Assembly (NCBI RefSeq): GCF_014651495.1
Contig: NZ_BMWZ01000001.1
Coordinates: 684,575 to 748,574 of the forward strand
Direction of reading: 5' to 3'
DNA: 64,000 bases
From: Algibacter mikhailovii
Lineage (GTDB): Bacteria; Bacteroidota; Bacteroidia; Flavobacteriales; Flavobacteriaceae
Below the pieces are notes generated by a model. That model ran no database searches and was not told the origin of the DNA. It saw only the letters and a program-made list of their open reading frames with translations. How positions within the stretch are numbered: position 1 is the stretch's first letter; every line of letters starts with the position of its first letter. Below are positions 9,430 through 16,856 of the stretch, piece after piece. A program made the translations under genes and the position numbers.

Positions 9430-10509
9430 AAAAACAGGGATGGTTGATACATCGCATGGTTCATTTTAACTGATGCGCTTTATGTGATTTCTCCTTTAGT
9501 CGAAATGACTTACCCAATATAAATAAATCCTTTAGTCATGTCGAAATGAGGTACGATTGAGACATCACATTACAGTGGGCTTTGGAACGTTTTACTCCCT
9601 GTATTGTGTGATTTCTCCTGGCGTCGAAATGACTTAACTAATATAAATAAATATTTTAGTCATGTCGATATGAGGTACGATGGAGACAGCGCATTACAGT
9701 GAGTTTGCGAACGCCTTGTATCCTGTATTATGTGATTTCTCCTAACGTCGAAATGACTGAACTAATACAAATAAATAATTTTTTTGTCATGTCGAAATGA
9801 GGCACGATTGAGACATCTCATTATAGTGCGCTTTTGGAACGCTTTGTACCCTGTATTGTGTGATTTCTCCTAACGTCGAAATGACTTACCGCTTACTAAT
9901 TAACCGTTTAGTCATGTCGATATGAGGTACGATTGAGACATCGCATTGCAATGCGCTTTGGAACGTTTTGCTTCCTGTTTTATGTGATTTCTCCTTGCGT
10001 CGAAATGACACTGAACTCATTAAAATAAATCCTTTAGTCATGTCGATATGAGGTACGATTGAGACATCACGTTACAATGCGCTTTGGAACGCTTTGTACC
10101 CTGTATTATGTGATTTCTCCTGGCGTCGAAATGACTTAGCTAATACAAATAAATCTTTTGGTCATGTCGATATGAGGCACGATTGAGACATCGCATTGCA
10201 ATGCGCTTTGGAACGTTTTGCTTCCTGTTTTATGTGATTTCTCCTTGCGTCGAAATGACACTGAACTCATAAAAATAAATCCTTTAGTCATGTCGATATG
10301 AGGTACGATTGAGACATCACATTACAATGCGCTTTGGAACGCTTTGCTGTCTAAATTATGTGATTTCTCCCGGCGTTTAAATGACTGAACTAATATAAAA
10401 AATCTTTAGGTCATGTCGAAATGAGGTACGATTGAGACATCACATTATAGTGCGCTTTGGAACGCTTTACTCCCTGTATTTTGTGATTTCGCCTAACGTC
10501 GGAATGACT
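9430..10509. repeat. Palindromic 124-bp repeat array, left part (8 units)
   Basis: Eight near-complete units start at 9535, 9659, 9786, 9911, 10037, 10161, 10287 and 10410, so the period is 123-127 bp. A decayed unit (about 9430-9510) precedes them. Each unit is about 99 bp: it opens with GTCATGTCGAWATGAGGYAC, continues with GATTGAGACATCRCATTA, has a core like GCGCTTTGGAACGCTTTGTA, and closes with ATGTGATTTCTCC and GCGTCGAAATGAC. The two ends are imperfect inverted repeats (GTCAT/ATGAC; GAGACATCACAT against ATGTGATTTCTC). An AT-rich ~25-bp spacer such as TTAACTAATATAAATAAATC follows. Units 4+5 and 6+7 form an almost identical ~250-bp double unit, evidence of recent tandem amplification. I see no coding potential in the units. 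Confidence 0.93.
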
Positions 10510-10522
10510 GGCGTGATATCTC

Positions 10523-10822
10523 TTAAAAGGTTTGGGTGTTTAAATTTTCCCATTTTGGATTAAAATCAGAGATTAATTTATTTTTCTTTTCACGACGCCA
10601 TTTCTTCAATTCCTTTTCTCTTGAAATTCCTAATTTTGGATATTCAAAAGTTTCATAGTAGACCAAATAAATACAATTATACTTTCCTGCAAACGACTTT
10701 TTAGCGTTCTGACTATCAAAATAGTGTTGAGATAATCTGTTTTGTATATTATTTGTAAATCCTATGTATAGCGTTGTTCTATATTGGTTTGTGGTTATAT
10801 ATACATAGTAAGTATTTTGCAT
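10523..10822 (-). CDS. Small GIY-YIG nuclease embedded in repeat array
   Basis: A 99-residue single-domain GIY-YIG endonuclease of the UPF0213/YhbQ type. The two short motifs appear as YYVYI (residues 5-9) and LYIGFT (18-23), followed by the Arg/His helix NRLSQHY. A central YLVYYETFEYPKLGISREKELKKWRREKK block carries the catalytic-type Glu and the basic helix. The family cuts DNA with one metal ion; stand-alone copies in Bacteroidota are abundant but mostly uncharacterised. There is no extra DNA-binding domain. The gene lies between a complete repeat unit ending at 10509 and an isolated right half-unit at about 10871-10901, so it occupies the place of repeat DNA. It is the only gene in 2.27 kb of repeats. 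Confidence 0.9.
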   Translation of the reverse strand: MQNTYYVYITTNQYRTTLYIGFTNNIQNRLSQHYFDSQNAKKSFAGKYNCIYLVYYETFEYPKLGISREKELKKWRREKKNKLISDFNPKWENLNTQTF

Positions 10823-10870
10823 AAATGAATATTAAATTTTTCCTGATAATATGTTGTTATTGCTCCTTGC

Positions 10871-11684
10871 CTTATGTTATTTCTCCTGGCGTCGAAATGA
10901 CTTAAGTAATATAAATAAATCTTTTGTCTTGTTGGAATGACTTACACAATATAAATAAATCCTTTAGTCATGTCGATATGAGGTACGATTGAGACAGCGC
11001 ATTACAGTATGCTTTGGAACGTTGTACTCCTTATATTATGTGATTTCTCCTTACGTCGAAATGACTTACCCAATATAAATAAATCCTTTAGTCATGTCGA
11101 AATGAGGCACGATTGAGACATCACATTACAATGAGTTTTGGAACGTTTTGCTTCCTGTATTATGTGATTTCTCCTTGCGTCGAAATGACTTAGCTAATAC
11201 AAAAAATCTTTAAGTCATGTCGAAATGAGGCACGATTGAGACATCGCATTACAGTGGGCTTTGGAACGCATTGTACCCTGTATTATGTGATTTCTCTTGG
11301 CGTCGAAATGACTTAACTAATACTAATAAATTGTTTAGTCATGTCGATATGAGGCACGATTGAGACATCGCATTACAGTGGGCTTTGGAACGCTTTGTAC
11401 CCTGTATTATGTGATTTCTCCTGGCGTCGAAATGACTTACCGCTTACTAATTAACCGTTTAGTCATGTCGAAATGAGGCACGATTGAGACATCACATTAC
11501 AATGCGCTTTGGAACGCTTTGTACCATGAATTATGTGATTTCTCCAAACGTCGAAATGACTTAACTAATATAAATAAATCCTTTAGTCATGTCGAAATGA
11601 GGTACGATTGAGACATCGCATTACAATGCCCTTTAGAACGGTTTGTTCCCTATATTATGTGATTTCTCCTGGCGTCGAAATGAC
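10871..11684. repeat. Palindromic 124-bp repeat array, right part (6 units)
   Basis: Begins with a right half-unit (about 10871-10901) and a shrunken remnant (about 10924-10941). Six near-complete units follow at 10967, 11091, 11214, 11338, 11462 and 11586, with a period of 123-124 bp. Sequence and orientation match the left part. The rare spacer ending TTACTAATTAACCGTTTA occurs once on each side of the nuclease gene (9887-9910 and 11438-11461), so the two halves have exchanged or share units. The array stops 10 bp before the stop codon of the histidine kinase gene. Confidence 0.93.
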
Positions 11685-11693
11685 AAAAACGTT

Positions 11694-12494
11694 TTAATTT
11701 AACGGATAATCTAAAACCATTTCAACCCCGGTATCAGGTTTAGAATTTATTTGGAATTGCGCATGAATTAAAGCCGCTCTGCTTTCCATATTAATTAATC
11801 CAGAACCCTTGCTTTGCGTTTCTAGATCAAATCCTTTGCCATCATCTTTGGCGGTAATCATTAGAGATTCGGGACGGTAATCTAATACAATACTAATATT
11901 TTGAGCCTCAGAATATTTGACAGAGTTAGACAAAAATTCTTGAATAATTCTAAAGAGTATTATTTCATGTTTTCTATCGGAAAAAGGCACCGTATCACCT
12001 TGAATTATAAGCTCAGCCGACTTGAATTTCATCTTTTTTAAACGGTTCATTTCAGTTCTAATGGATGGTACAAAACCATTGTTCAATACAACCTCGTGAT
12101 TTAGCGTTCTAGATAAGGCCCTAACTTCAGCCAAACTTTCTTTTAAAGCTTCAGAGGTGTCCGCAAATTTTTCTTTAACCTCATCTTCAACATTCATTTT
12201 TAAAATACTGAGTTGCATACTAGCAAATGACAGCAACTGCCCAATATTGTCATGAAGCTCCCAACCAATATTTTTCAAGGTCTGCTCCTGGCTTTCTGTT
12301 TGTGCCTTTGCTATTTCGGCCTCAAAGGCCTTTTCTTGCGCTAAGCGTTCTTCTAATAATTTATTCTTACGTTTTTGAAACACCACAAAAAACACAATAA
12401 CCAGTGCCGTAATGACCACTAAAACCACGACCATATACACCAATAAATAACGCTCTGCGGCTGTACTCACTAATCGTTCTCCGGTCTGCACCAT
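11694..12494 (-). CDS. Sensor histidine kinase, NarL/LuxR-linked type
   Basis: A 266-residue membrane-anchored kinase with one strong TM helix (about 18-40) and a coiled-coil linker rich in Glu/Lys (about 41-75). The phospho-acceptor H-box ELHDNIGQLLSFA has His81. A GHKL ATPase domain carries N-box FLSNSVKYS (Asn190), DDGKGFD (217-223) and GSGL (230-233). This is the HisKA_3/HATPase arrangement whose partners are normally LuxR-type response regulators, but no regulator gene is adjacent. Its start lies 25 bp inside the upstream 7-TM gene, suggesting translational coupling. With almost no periplasmic domain, it probably senses through that partner or the membrane (inference). Confidence 0.9.
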   Translation of the reverse strand: MVQTGERLVSTAAERYLLVYMVVVLVVITALVIVFFVVFQKRKNKLLEERLAQEKAFEAEIAKAQTESQEQTLKNIGWELHDNIGQLLSFASMQLSILKMNVEDEVKEKFADTSEALKESLAEVRALSRTLNHEVVLNNGFVPSIRTEMNRLKKMKFKSAELIIQGDTVPFSDRKHEIILFRIIQEFLSNSVKYSEAQNISIVLDYRPESLMITAKDDGKGFDLETQSKGSGLINMESRAALIHAQFQINSKPDTGVEMVLDYPLN

Positions 12495-13186
12495 ATTAAA
12501 GCAAAGGTAAAGGTTAAATACATGATAACATTAGAAGAAAGATAAATTAGTCTTCTTACAAATACAAAATCTAAATCTTGATTCAACGTTTCTATATCAT
12601 AAACAAGATAAATATCAAAAAATACAATGGGTGTTATGATGAGCCACCAGATAAAAATGGCTGCACTAATATAAAAATTAATCGATTTATAAAAAGTTAA
12701 TATGGATGGGCTATTAAGAATTTCTAAAAAATAAAACGTGGTACACAAAAAAATAATGGCAGCACCAAAAACACTTATTGAAGGAAAAAATTTTATAAAA
12801 AAATCATTCCAATTGAAGACAATACAAACTAAAGCATACACAAAAAAAGAAATACCAGCAAACTTCACACCGTTTTTTAACCGCTTAGTTTTCAAAATTT
12901 TATAATAATAAAAACTAAAAAATAAAATGGCGCCAATTTTCCAATACACTGTTGTCCACCAATAATTTTTTTCAAGCCCAGTGCCTATTAAAAAATGTAA
13001 AAACCGGTCTGGATGCGCAAAATAAACATATACATTTAATAAATCGCAAATACTTAAATACCATAAAAACCAAATAAAGTATTTAGCGGGATAAGGTTTA
13101 AATTTAGAGTAAAAAAATAATCCTGTAAACGCCGCTAAAAACTCTACAAAATGTGTCGTAATAACATATAATACACCTATTTGCAT
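12470..13186 (-). CDS. Seven-TM membrane protein, kinase partner candidate
   Basis: A 238-residue integral membrane protein with about seven hydrophobic segments, e.g. VEFLAAFTGLFFYS, YFIWFLWYLSICDLLNVYVYF, IGAILFFSFYYY, ISFFVYALVCIVF, VFGAAIIFLCTTFYFL, IFIWWLIITPIVFF and NVIMYLTFTFALIW. It is rich in aromatic residues and has no enzyme motif I recognise. The stop overlaps the start of the histidine kinase gene, and a small anchored protein precedes it by 30 bp. The order suggests that the 7-TM protein provides the input for the kinase, like split 7TM-kinase sensors, but this is inference from position only. Confidence 0.75.
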   Translation of the reverse strand: MQIGVLYVITTHFVEFLAAFTGLFFYSKFKPYPAKYFIWFLWYLSICDLLNVYVYFAHPDRFLHFLIGTGLEKNYWWTTVYWKIGAILFFSFYYYKILKTKRLKNGVKFAGISFFVYALVCIVFNWNDFFIKFFPSISVFGAAIIFLCTTFYFLEILNSPSILTFYKSINFYISAAIFIWWLIITPIVFFDIYLVYDIETLNQDLDFVFVRRLIYLSSNVIMYLTFTFALIWCRPEND

Positions 13187-13216
13187 AACTACATTATTAC
13201 TTTAAATAAACTTTTT

Positions 13217-13753
13217 TCATGGGTAACCTCCACTTCCTGTGCCTTCATTTAAAGGTGGTATATTAGGTACTTGAAGACTCATTAGAGGGAAACTACTGGC
13301 TTCAGCGGTAAGTTTATGGCCTTTAGGCGCTATAAACATGGTGGTGTAATTCGCTTTCTTTTTTGGTGCTTTTTTGCCATACACCCCAAGATAGACATAA
13401 ATACTATCCATTGCATAGCCTTGATTTTCAGATTCCGCCTCTGCCCAGTTAAGATAATCTCTAATGTCTTTAACTGCCCAGCCAACAGAACGCCTGTCTA
13501 TAGCTCTGCCTTCTTTCTTAGAAGCCGAGTCTACCGCTTTTTTTCTAAATTTGGTCCAGTTGTCATTTAATGCTATGGCCTCTTTAACAGTAATCACGCC
13601 TCGAGGTTTAACAAGCGCTGGTGCTTCCTGTGCTTCAATGCCTTTTTCCGCAGCGGTTTCTGTAGCCTCAGAATCCTCTGGGCGCGGACAAAAATAATAG
13701 GTTAAAAGGGCTCCAACAGCAAAACCTAAAATAATGTAAGGTAATTTTTTCAT
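13217..13753 (-). CDS. Membrane-anchored protein of unknown function
   Basis: 178 residues. An N-terminal helix (LPYIILGFAVGALLTYYF) ends in CPRP, followed by a short Glu/Ala-rich linker. A soluble domain then has ITVKEAIALNDNWTKFRKKAVDSA and a Tyr/Trp-containing middle part, and the tail is Pro/Gly-rich (NIPPLNEGTGSGGYP). The protein is probably exposed to the periplasm or cytoplasm through one anchor. I do not recognise the family. It is the first gene of a tight three-gene group with the 7-TM protein and the histidine kinase, so a role in the same signalling unit is plausible. Confidence 0.7.
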   Translation of the reverse strand: MKKLPYIILGFAVGALLTYYFCPRPEDSEATETAAEKGIEAQEAPALVKPRGVITVKEAIALNDNWTKFRKKAVDSASKKEGRAIDRRSVGWAVKDIRDYLNWAEAESENQGYAMDSIYVYLGVYGKKAPKKKANYTTMFIAPKGHKLTAEASSFPLMSLQVPNIPPLNEGTGSGGYP

Positions 13754-13822
13754 GGTTAATTGGGTTTAGTTATAGGACAACTAATATAGTATTTTTTTTT
13801 ATTGTAAGAATACATTCAAACC

Positions 13823-14449
13823 TTAAGAAGGAAAACCTAGCATATCCCCCATACCAACCGTAAATAGCCAACAGCCATAAATAGCATGTTCTATAGTGAC
13901 CAATAGCGTTGATTTTGTGTTTTGATAGGTTAAAGCAAATACAATACCGCCTAAAAAAGTAAGCACTAAAACCAACATGTTTTTAAAAAACAAATGCGCA
14001 AGTGCAAACAAAAAGGCATTCAATACCACATATAAAACCTTATTTTCAACAAGATTGGGATACCTTTTAAAATAAAACGTTCTATATAATAGTTCTTGGG
14101 GATATACAGAAAACACACTATAAACAAACACTATAAACACCCATAATTTGGGCTTATTAACCAGCACATTAAAAAGTAAGTCTTTATTGGCATCCCAAAC
14201 AAATGCTGTGGTTATTGCGGCGATTATTATAAATTTAATGCAGACCGACTTCACAAAGGGCATCCAATGGATCCGCTTTGCTATTTTAAAGGGTAGTTTT
14301 TCTACTGCGGTTATCACATAGATTACATAAACAAATCCTAAAACACCTACCGCCAATTTAACCCAAGGCGAATAGTTAAAAACAAAGCTTATAGGAATGA
14401 TTACAAAAATAATAAGGCACTCTAGGTTTTTGTATTTGAGTGTATTCAT
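13823..14449 (-). CDS. CPBP-family intramembrane metalloprotease
   Basis: 208 residues with about six to seven TM segments. The family motifs are Q118-E119-L-L-Y-R123 (normally EExxxR), FALAH with His152, and the last motif EHAIYG with His188. These residues bind the catalytic metal in CAAX-protease/bacteriocin-processing (CPBP, Abi) proteins. The first Glu of motif 1 is replaced by Gln, so activity is not certain, although the second Glu is usually the more important. The start MNTLKYKN was chosen because it lies one base past the stop of the upstream AsnC-type gene; an earlier ATG would overlap that gene. Possible roles are prenyl-type protease, immunity or peptide processing. Confidence 0.82.
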   Translation of the reverse strand: MNTLKYKNLECLIIFVIIPISFVFNYSPWVKLAVGVLGFVYVIYVITAVEKLPFKIAKRIHWMPFVKSVCIKFIIIAAITTAFVWDANKDLLFNVLVNKPKLWVFIVFVYSVFSVYPQELLYRTFYFKRYPNLVENKVLYVVLNAFLFALAHLFFKNMLVLVLTFLGGIVFALTYQNTKSTLLVTIEHAIYGCWLFTVGMGDMLGFPS

Positions 14450-14450
14450 A

Positions 14451-14909
14451 TTATAATGTAATAGCGGTGTCATGTTTTACTTCGTTAATCACAAACATAC
14501 TTTGGGTACTCCCAATATGATTAATGGTGGTGAGCCGTTCAACCATAAAGGTTCTAAAAGCAGCCATATCTTTAACTATAACTTTGAGTAAATAATCATA
14601 TTCACCACTAACATGATAACATTCTAAGACCTCGCTAATTTTATTCACTTCCTTTTCAAAACTAATCACAAAATCTTGACTATGTTTTACCAGTTTTATA
14701 TGACAAAACACCACAAAATTCCTGTCTATTTTTTCTTTGTTAACGATGGCTATATAACCATCTATAAACCCTGCTTTTTCTAACTTTTTTATACGTTCAT
14801 AAACAGCCGTAACAGAAAGTTCTAACTTATTTGAAAGTTCTTTATTGGTTTGCTTACTGTCCTGTTGTAAATAGGCCAACAACTTTTTATCAGTGGAATC
14901 AAATATCAT
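14451..14909 (-). CDS. Lrp/AsnC family transcriptional regulator
   Basis: A 152-residue DNA-binding regulator that responds to amino acids. An N-terminal winged HTH (TDKKLLAYLQQDSKQTNKELSNKLELSVTAVYERIKKLEKAGFI, residues 6-49) is followed by a RAM ligand-binding domain (about 65-140; VSGEYDYLLKVIV is its core). Proteins of this family assemble into octamers. It is followed directly by the CPBP gene. Upstream, a 48-bp element that also stands before the methionine gamma-lyase-like gene is followed by a decayed copy of the start of that enzyme. The regulator probably controls the lyase, and possibly itself, from these sites (inference). Confidence 0.93.
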   Translation of the reverse strand: MIFDSTDKKLLAYLQQDSKQTNKELSNKLELSVTAVYERIKKLEKAGFIDGYIAIVNKEKIDRNFVVFCHIKLVKHSQDFVISFEKEVNKISEVLECYHVSGEYDYLLKVIVKDMAAFRTFMVERLTTINHIGSTQSMFVINEVKHDTAITL

Positions 14910-14983
14910 AATTGTTTTTTTGTATGCTGAGACTTCATCAAAGGAAAATTACAATTTTAAATCTAAAGAAATTTACAAATGCC

Positions 14984-15031
14984 GTTTTATTTTCTACGAT
15001 AAACAATTATAACTGATTAATATTCAACTTA
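14984..15031. promoter_or_regulatory. 48-bp element, copy 1 (upstream of AsnC-type gene)
   Basis: Runs from GTTTTATTTTCTAC to GATTAATATTCAACTTA. It matches the 48 bp at 16773-16820 at 39 of 48 positions without gaps, and its ends are nearly identical. It lies 75 bp upstream of the divergently read AsnC-type gene. It is probably the ancestral operator/promoter region between the regulator and a lyase gene. Confidence 0.7.
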
Positions 15032-15035
15032 CAAT

Positions 15036-15165
15036 ACATTTAAAATCAAATCCAACATTTGCAGTACTTTGATGAATCTGCCAGTTTTAACTGCTCCATA
15101 TCTAATTTATAAACCCAAACCCTTTTTTATGAGCTAAACCTTGTTTAACCGTTTAAAAAAGGCCT
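15036..15165 (+). pseudogene. Decayed 5' fragment of methionine gamma-lyase-like gene
   Basis: After the 48-bp element, the DNA resembles the start of the intact lyase gene at 16857. TTTAAAATCAAATCCAACAT corresponds to its codons 3-9. After a short deletion, 15062-15117 matches 16893-16948 at about 39 of 56 positions. In frame this reads QYFDESASFNCSISNL and then a stop, against QYFGEFGGVNPSISDS in the intact enzyme. The start codon is lost, there is a frameshift, and similarity fades before the porin gene. I read this as a dead N-terminal remnant of a duplicated gene. Confidence 0.65.
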
Positions 15166-15187
15166 TGTATAAAACAACTTTAGCGTT

Positions 15188-16420
15188 TTAAAAATAGAAC
15201 ATCAAGCCAAAACTTATACGCATGGCATCTCTTTTTTTAGTCAAAACCAATTGGTTATCATTTACTGTACCATCAATATCTAATTTTTTGGTACCAAAAT
15301 CAAGCTCCAAACCATAGGTCATTCTGGTAAAATGATCGTACATAATATTAACAATCCCATAGGTATGCACATGGTTTATATTGCCGTTAAGCACAACGGT
15401 ATCAACATCCTCTATTTGAGCTACCAATACTCTAGAAACATCATCTGTAAAGAATCTAGTATATCCCAGCACAAGGTTTGTGTGTAATTTGGGGGTCCAA
15501 AAATGCTCATAAGCCATCCAGCCACCATAAGAAGGTGTTGCATCTAATTCTCCATTAATTGTAGGGAACCCATCATAGCCAAAACCTGCTATACTAGTAA
15601 TATATGAGGTTATCCCTTTTCCTACAGTGCCTTGGAATTGAAAATTATTTTGTGCTTTAGCCAGTCTACCAGAAAAAGAGAGGCCATATCCAAAAAATGA
15701 ACTTTTCTCACTATCGTACTCGTAATTGATATGTCTAAAAATAGTTGCCATTCTTAAATGGCCCCAATTTTTTTCATGTTTAATTCCTAAAATTAGGTCG
15801 GGGGTGGTTTGATACGCATCCCCAATCAATGGTTCTATCTCATCATATCTATTATAATCTGTTATTGGAGCGTCTAATGCAATTATATAGCGCCAATTGG
15901 GATTGCTCCCAAGGGTATTGAAATATTTAATATGCGGGCTACGCACCCAAACCCCAGAAGGTGGGCCTTCCCATTCTAATATATTTGGCCATAGTGCTTC
16001 ATCTCCAAAAGAGGCCCAACCCTGACCTATTTGCCAATGATTGAATTCTACATAGGCTTTTCTTAACCGCATTTTGCCGTTACCACCCCAAAAGTCAAAC
16101 TCAACAACCGCATAAATATCATCTCCATTTTTAGTGACTATGGTAGATTCAAATTTCATTTGTGTTTGATACATATCTACTTTGAAACTATCAGAATCAT
16201 CAGTGCCAAATACATTTATGGCGCCTACATTAAAGGTTTCACTATCCTGTAAGCCCCCATAAACATCATAATACCCGTTTAATTTTATGTTAGCACCAAA
16301 ACTGCCTTTAAATTGAGCCTGTCCATTTATAGAATCTTTTGAGGCAAAGGTTAAGATCCGCTCTTGACTATATACGCCTGTAAAAAATAAACCTAAAAGG
16401 AAAAGAATAGGATGTTTCAT
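15188..16420 (-). CDS. DcaP-like outer-membrane porin
   Basis: A 410-residue outer-membrane beta-barrel with a signal peptide (MKHPILFLLGLFFTGVYSQ). The start was set at MKHPIL because the six residues before it do not belong to a signal peptide. The barrel is rich in amphipathic strands and ends in SFGLMFYF with a terminal Phe, as barrel-assembly substrates do. Blocks such as AVVEFDFWGGNGKMRLRKAYVEF, WQIGQGWASFGD and WVRSPHIKYF are typical of DcaP-type trimeric porins, which take up dicarboxylates, aromatic acids or other small anions. It is a single gene, lying between the decayed and intact copies of the lyase gene start, so it or its region may have been inserted there. Confidence 0.82.
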   Translation of the reverse strand: MKHPILFLLGLFFTGVYSQERILTFASKDSINGQAQFKGSFGANIKLNGYYDVYGGLQDSETFNVGAINVFGTDDSDSFKVDMYQTQMKFESTIVTKNGDDIYAVVEFDFWGGNGKMRLRKAYVEFNHWQIGQGWASFGDEALWPNILEWEGPPSGVWVRSPHIKYFNTLGSNPNWRYIIALDAPITDYNRYDEIEPLIGDAYQTTPDLILGIKHEKNWGHLRMATIFRHINYEYDSEKSSFFGYGLSFSGRLAKAQNNFQFQGTVGKGITSYITSIAGFGYDGFPTINGELDATPSYGGWMAYEHFWTPKLHTNLVLGYTRFFTDDVSRVLVAQIEDVDTVVLNGNINHVHTYGIVNIMYDHFTRMTYGLELDFGTKKLDIDGTVNDNQLVLTKKRDAMRISFGLMFYF

Positions 16421-16438
16421 AACTATAATTTTAATCAA

Positions 16439-16772
16439 ATTTTAGGCGAACTACACCAATTAAAACCGTTGTTTTATAAAAAGCAAACAACACAATATGT
16501 ATTCCCCAAATAACAAAAACACTGCGCTTAATGATATCCTTAAATTTTCATTATTAGCACATTAAAAAGGTACGTCTTATTAATAAACCAAACAAGATTG
16601 TTCTATCATCGAACAAAATTTATTTAATAATTGTCTTTATTAAAGCGTTCCACATCCATATTCTAGACCCTTTTATAGATAGAATCACACCCCATAAAAG
16701 GAACATTTTTCATCAGCAAGGGCCTTATTGGAGCCATATCAGATATTAAATCTAAATTTAATAATAAATTCA
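16439..16772. other. Intergenic region without recognised gene
   Basis: The 334 bp between the porin gene and the 48-bp element are AT-rich. No ORF with family resemblance, RNA gene or hairpin terminator was seen. The promoter of the porin gene is expected at its left end. Confidence 0.5.
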
Positions 16773-16820
16773 GTTTTATTTTCTACAATATAGGATTTGT
16801 ATTGATTAATATTCAATTTA
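16773..16820. promoter_or_regulatory. 48-bp element, copy 2 (upstream of lyase gene)
   Basis: GTTTTATTTTCTAC to GATTAATATTCAATTTA, 36 bp upstream of the lyase start codon. It matches copy 1 at 39 of 48 positions. It is a candidate binding site for the AsnC-type regulator at 14451-14909. Confidence 0.65.
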
Positions 16821-16856
16821 TCACGAATTTTGAATAGCATAAACACAATAGATACC

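Noticed and set aside
9430-11684. CRISPR array
   Set aside because: The repeats are about 99 bp and the spacers about 25 bp and nearly alike; CRISPR needs short repeats and unique spacers, and no cas genes are near.
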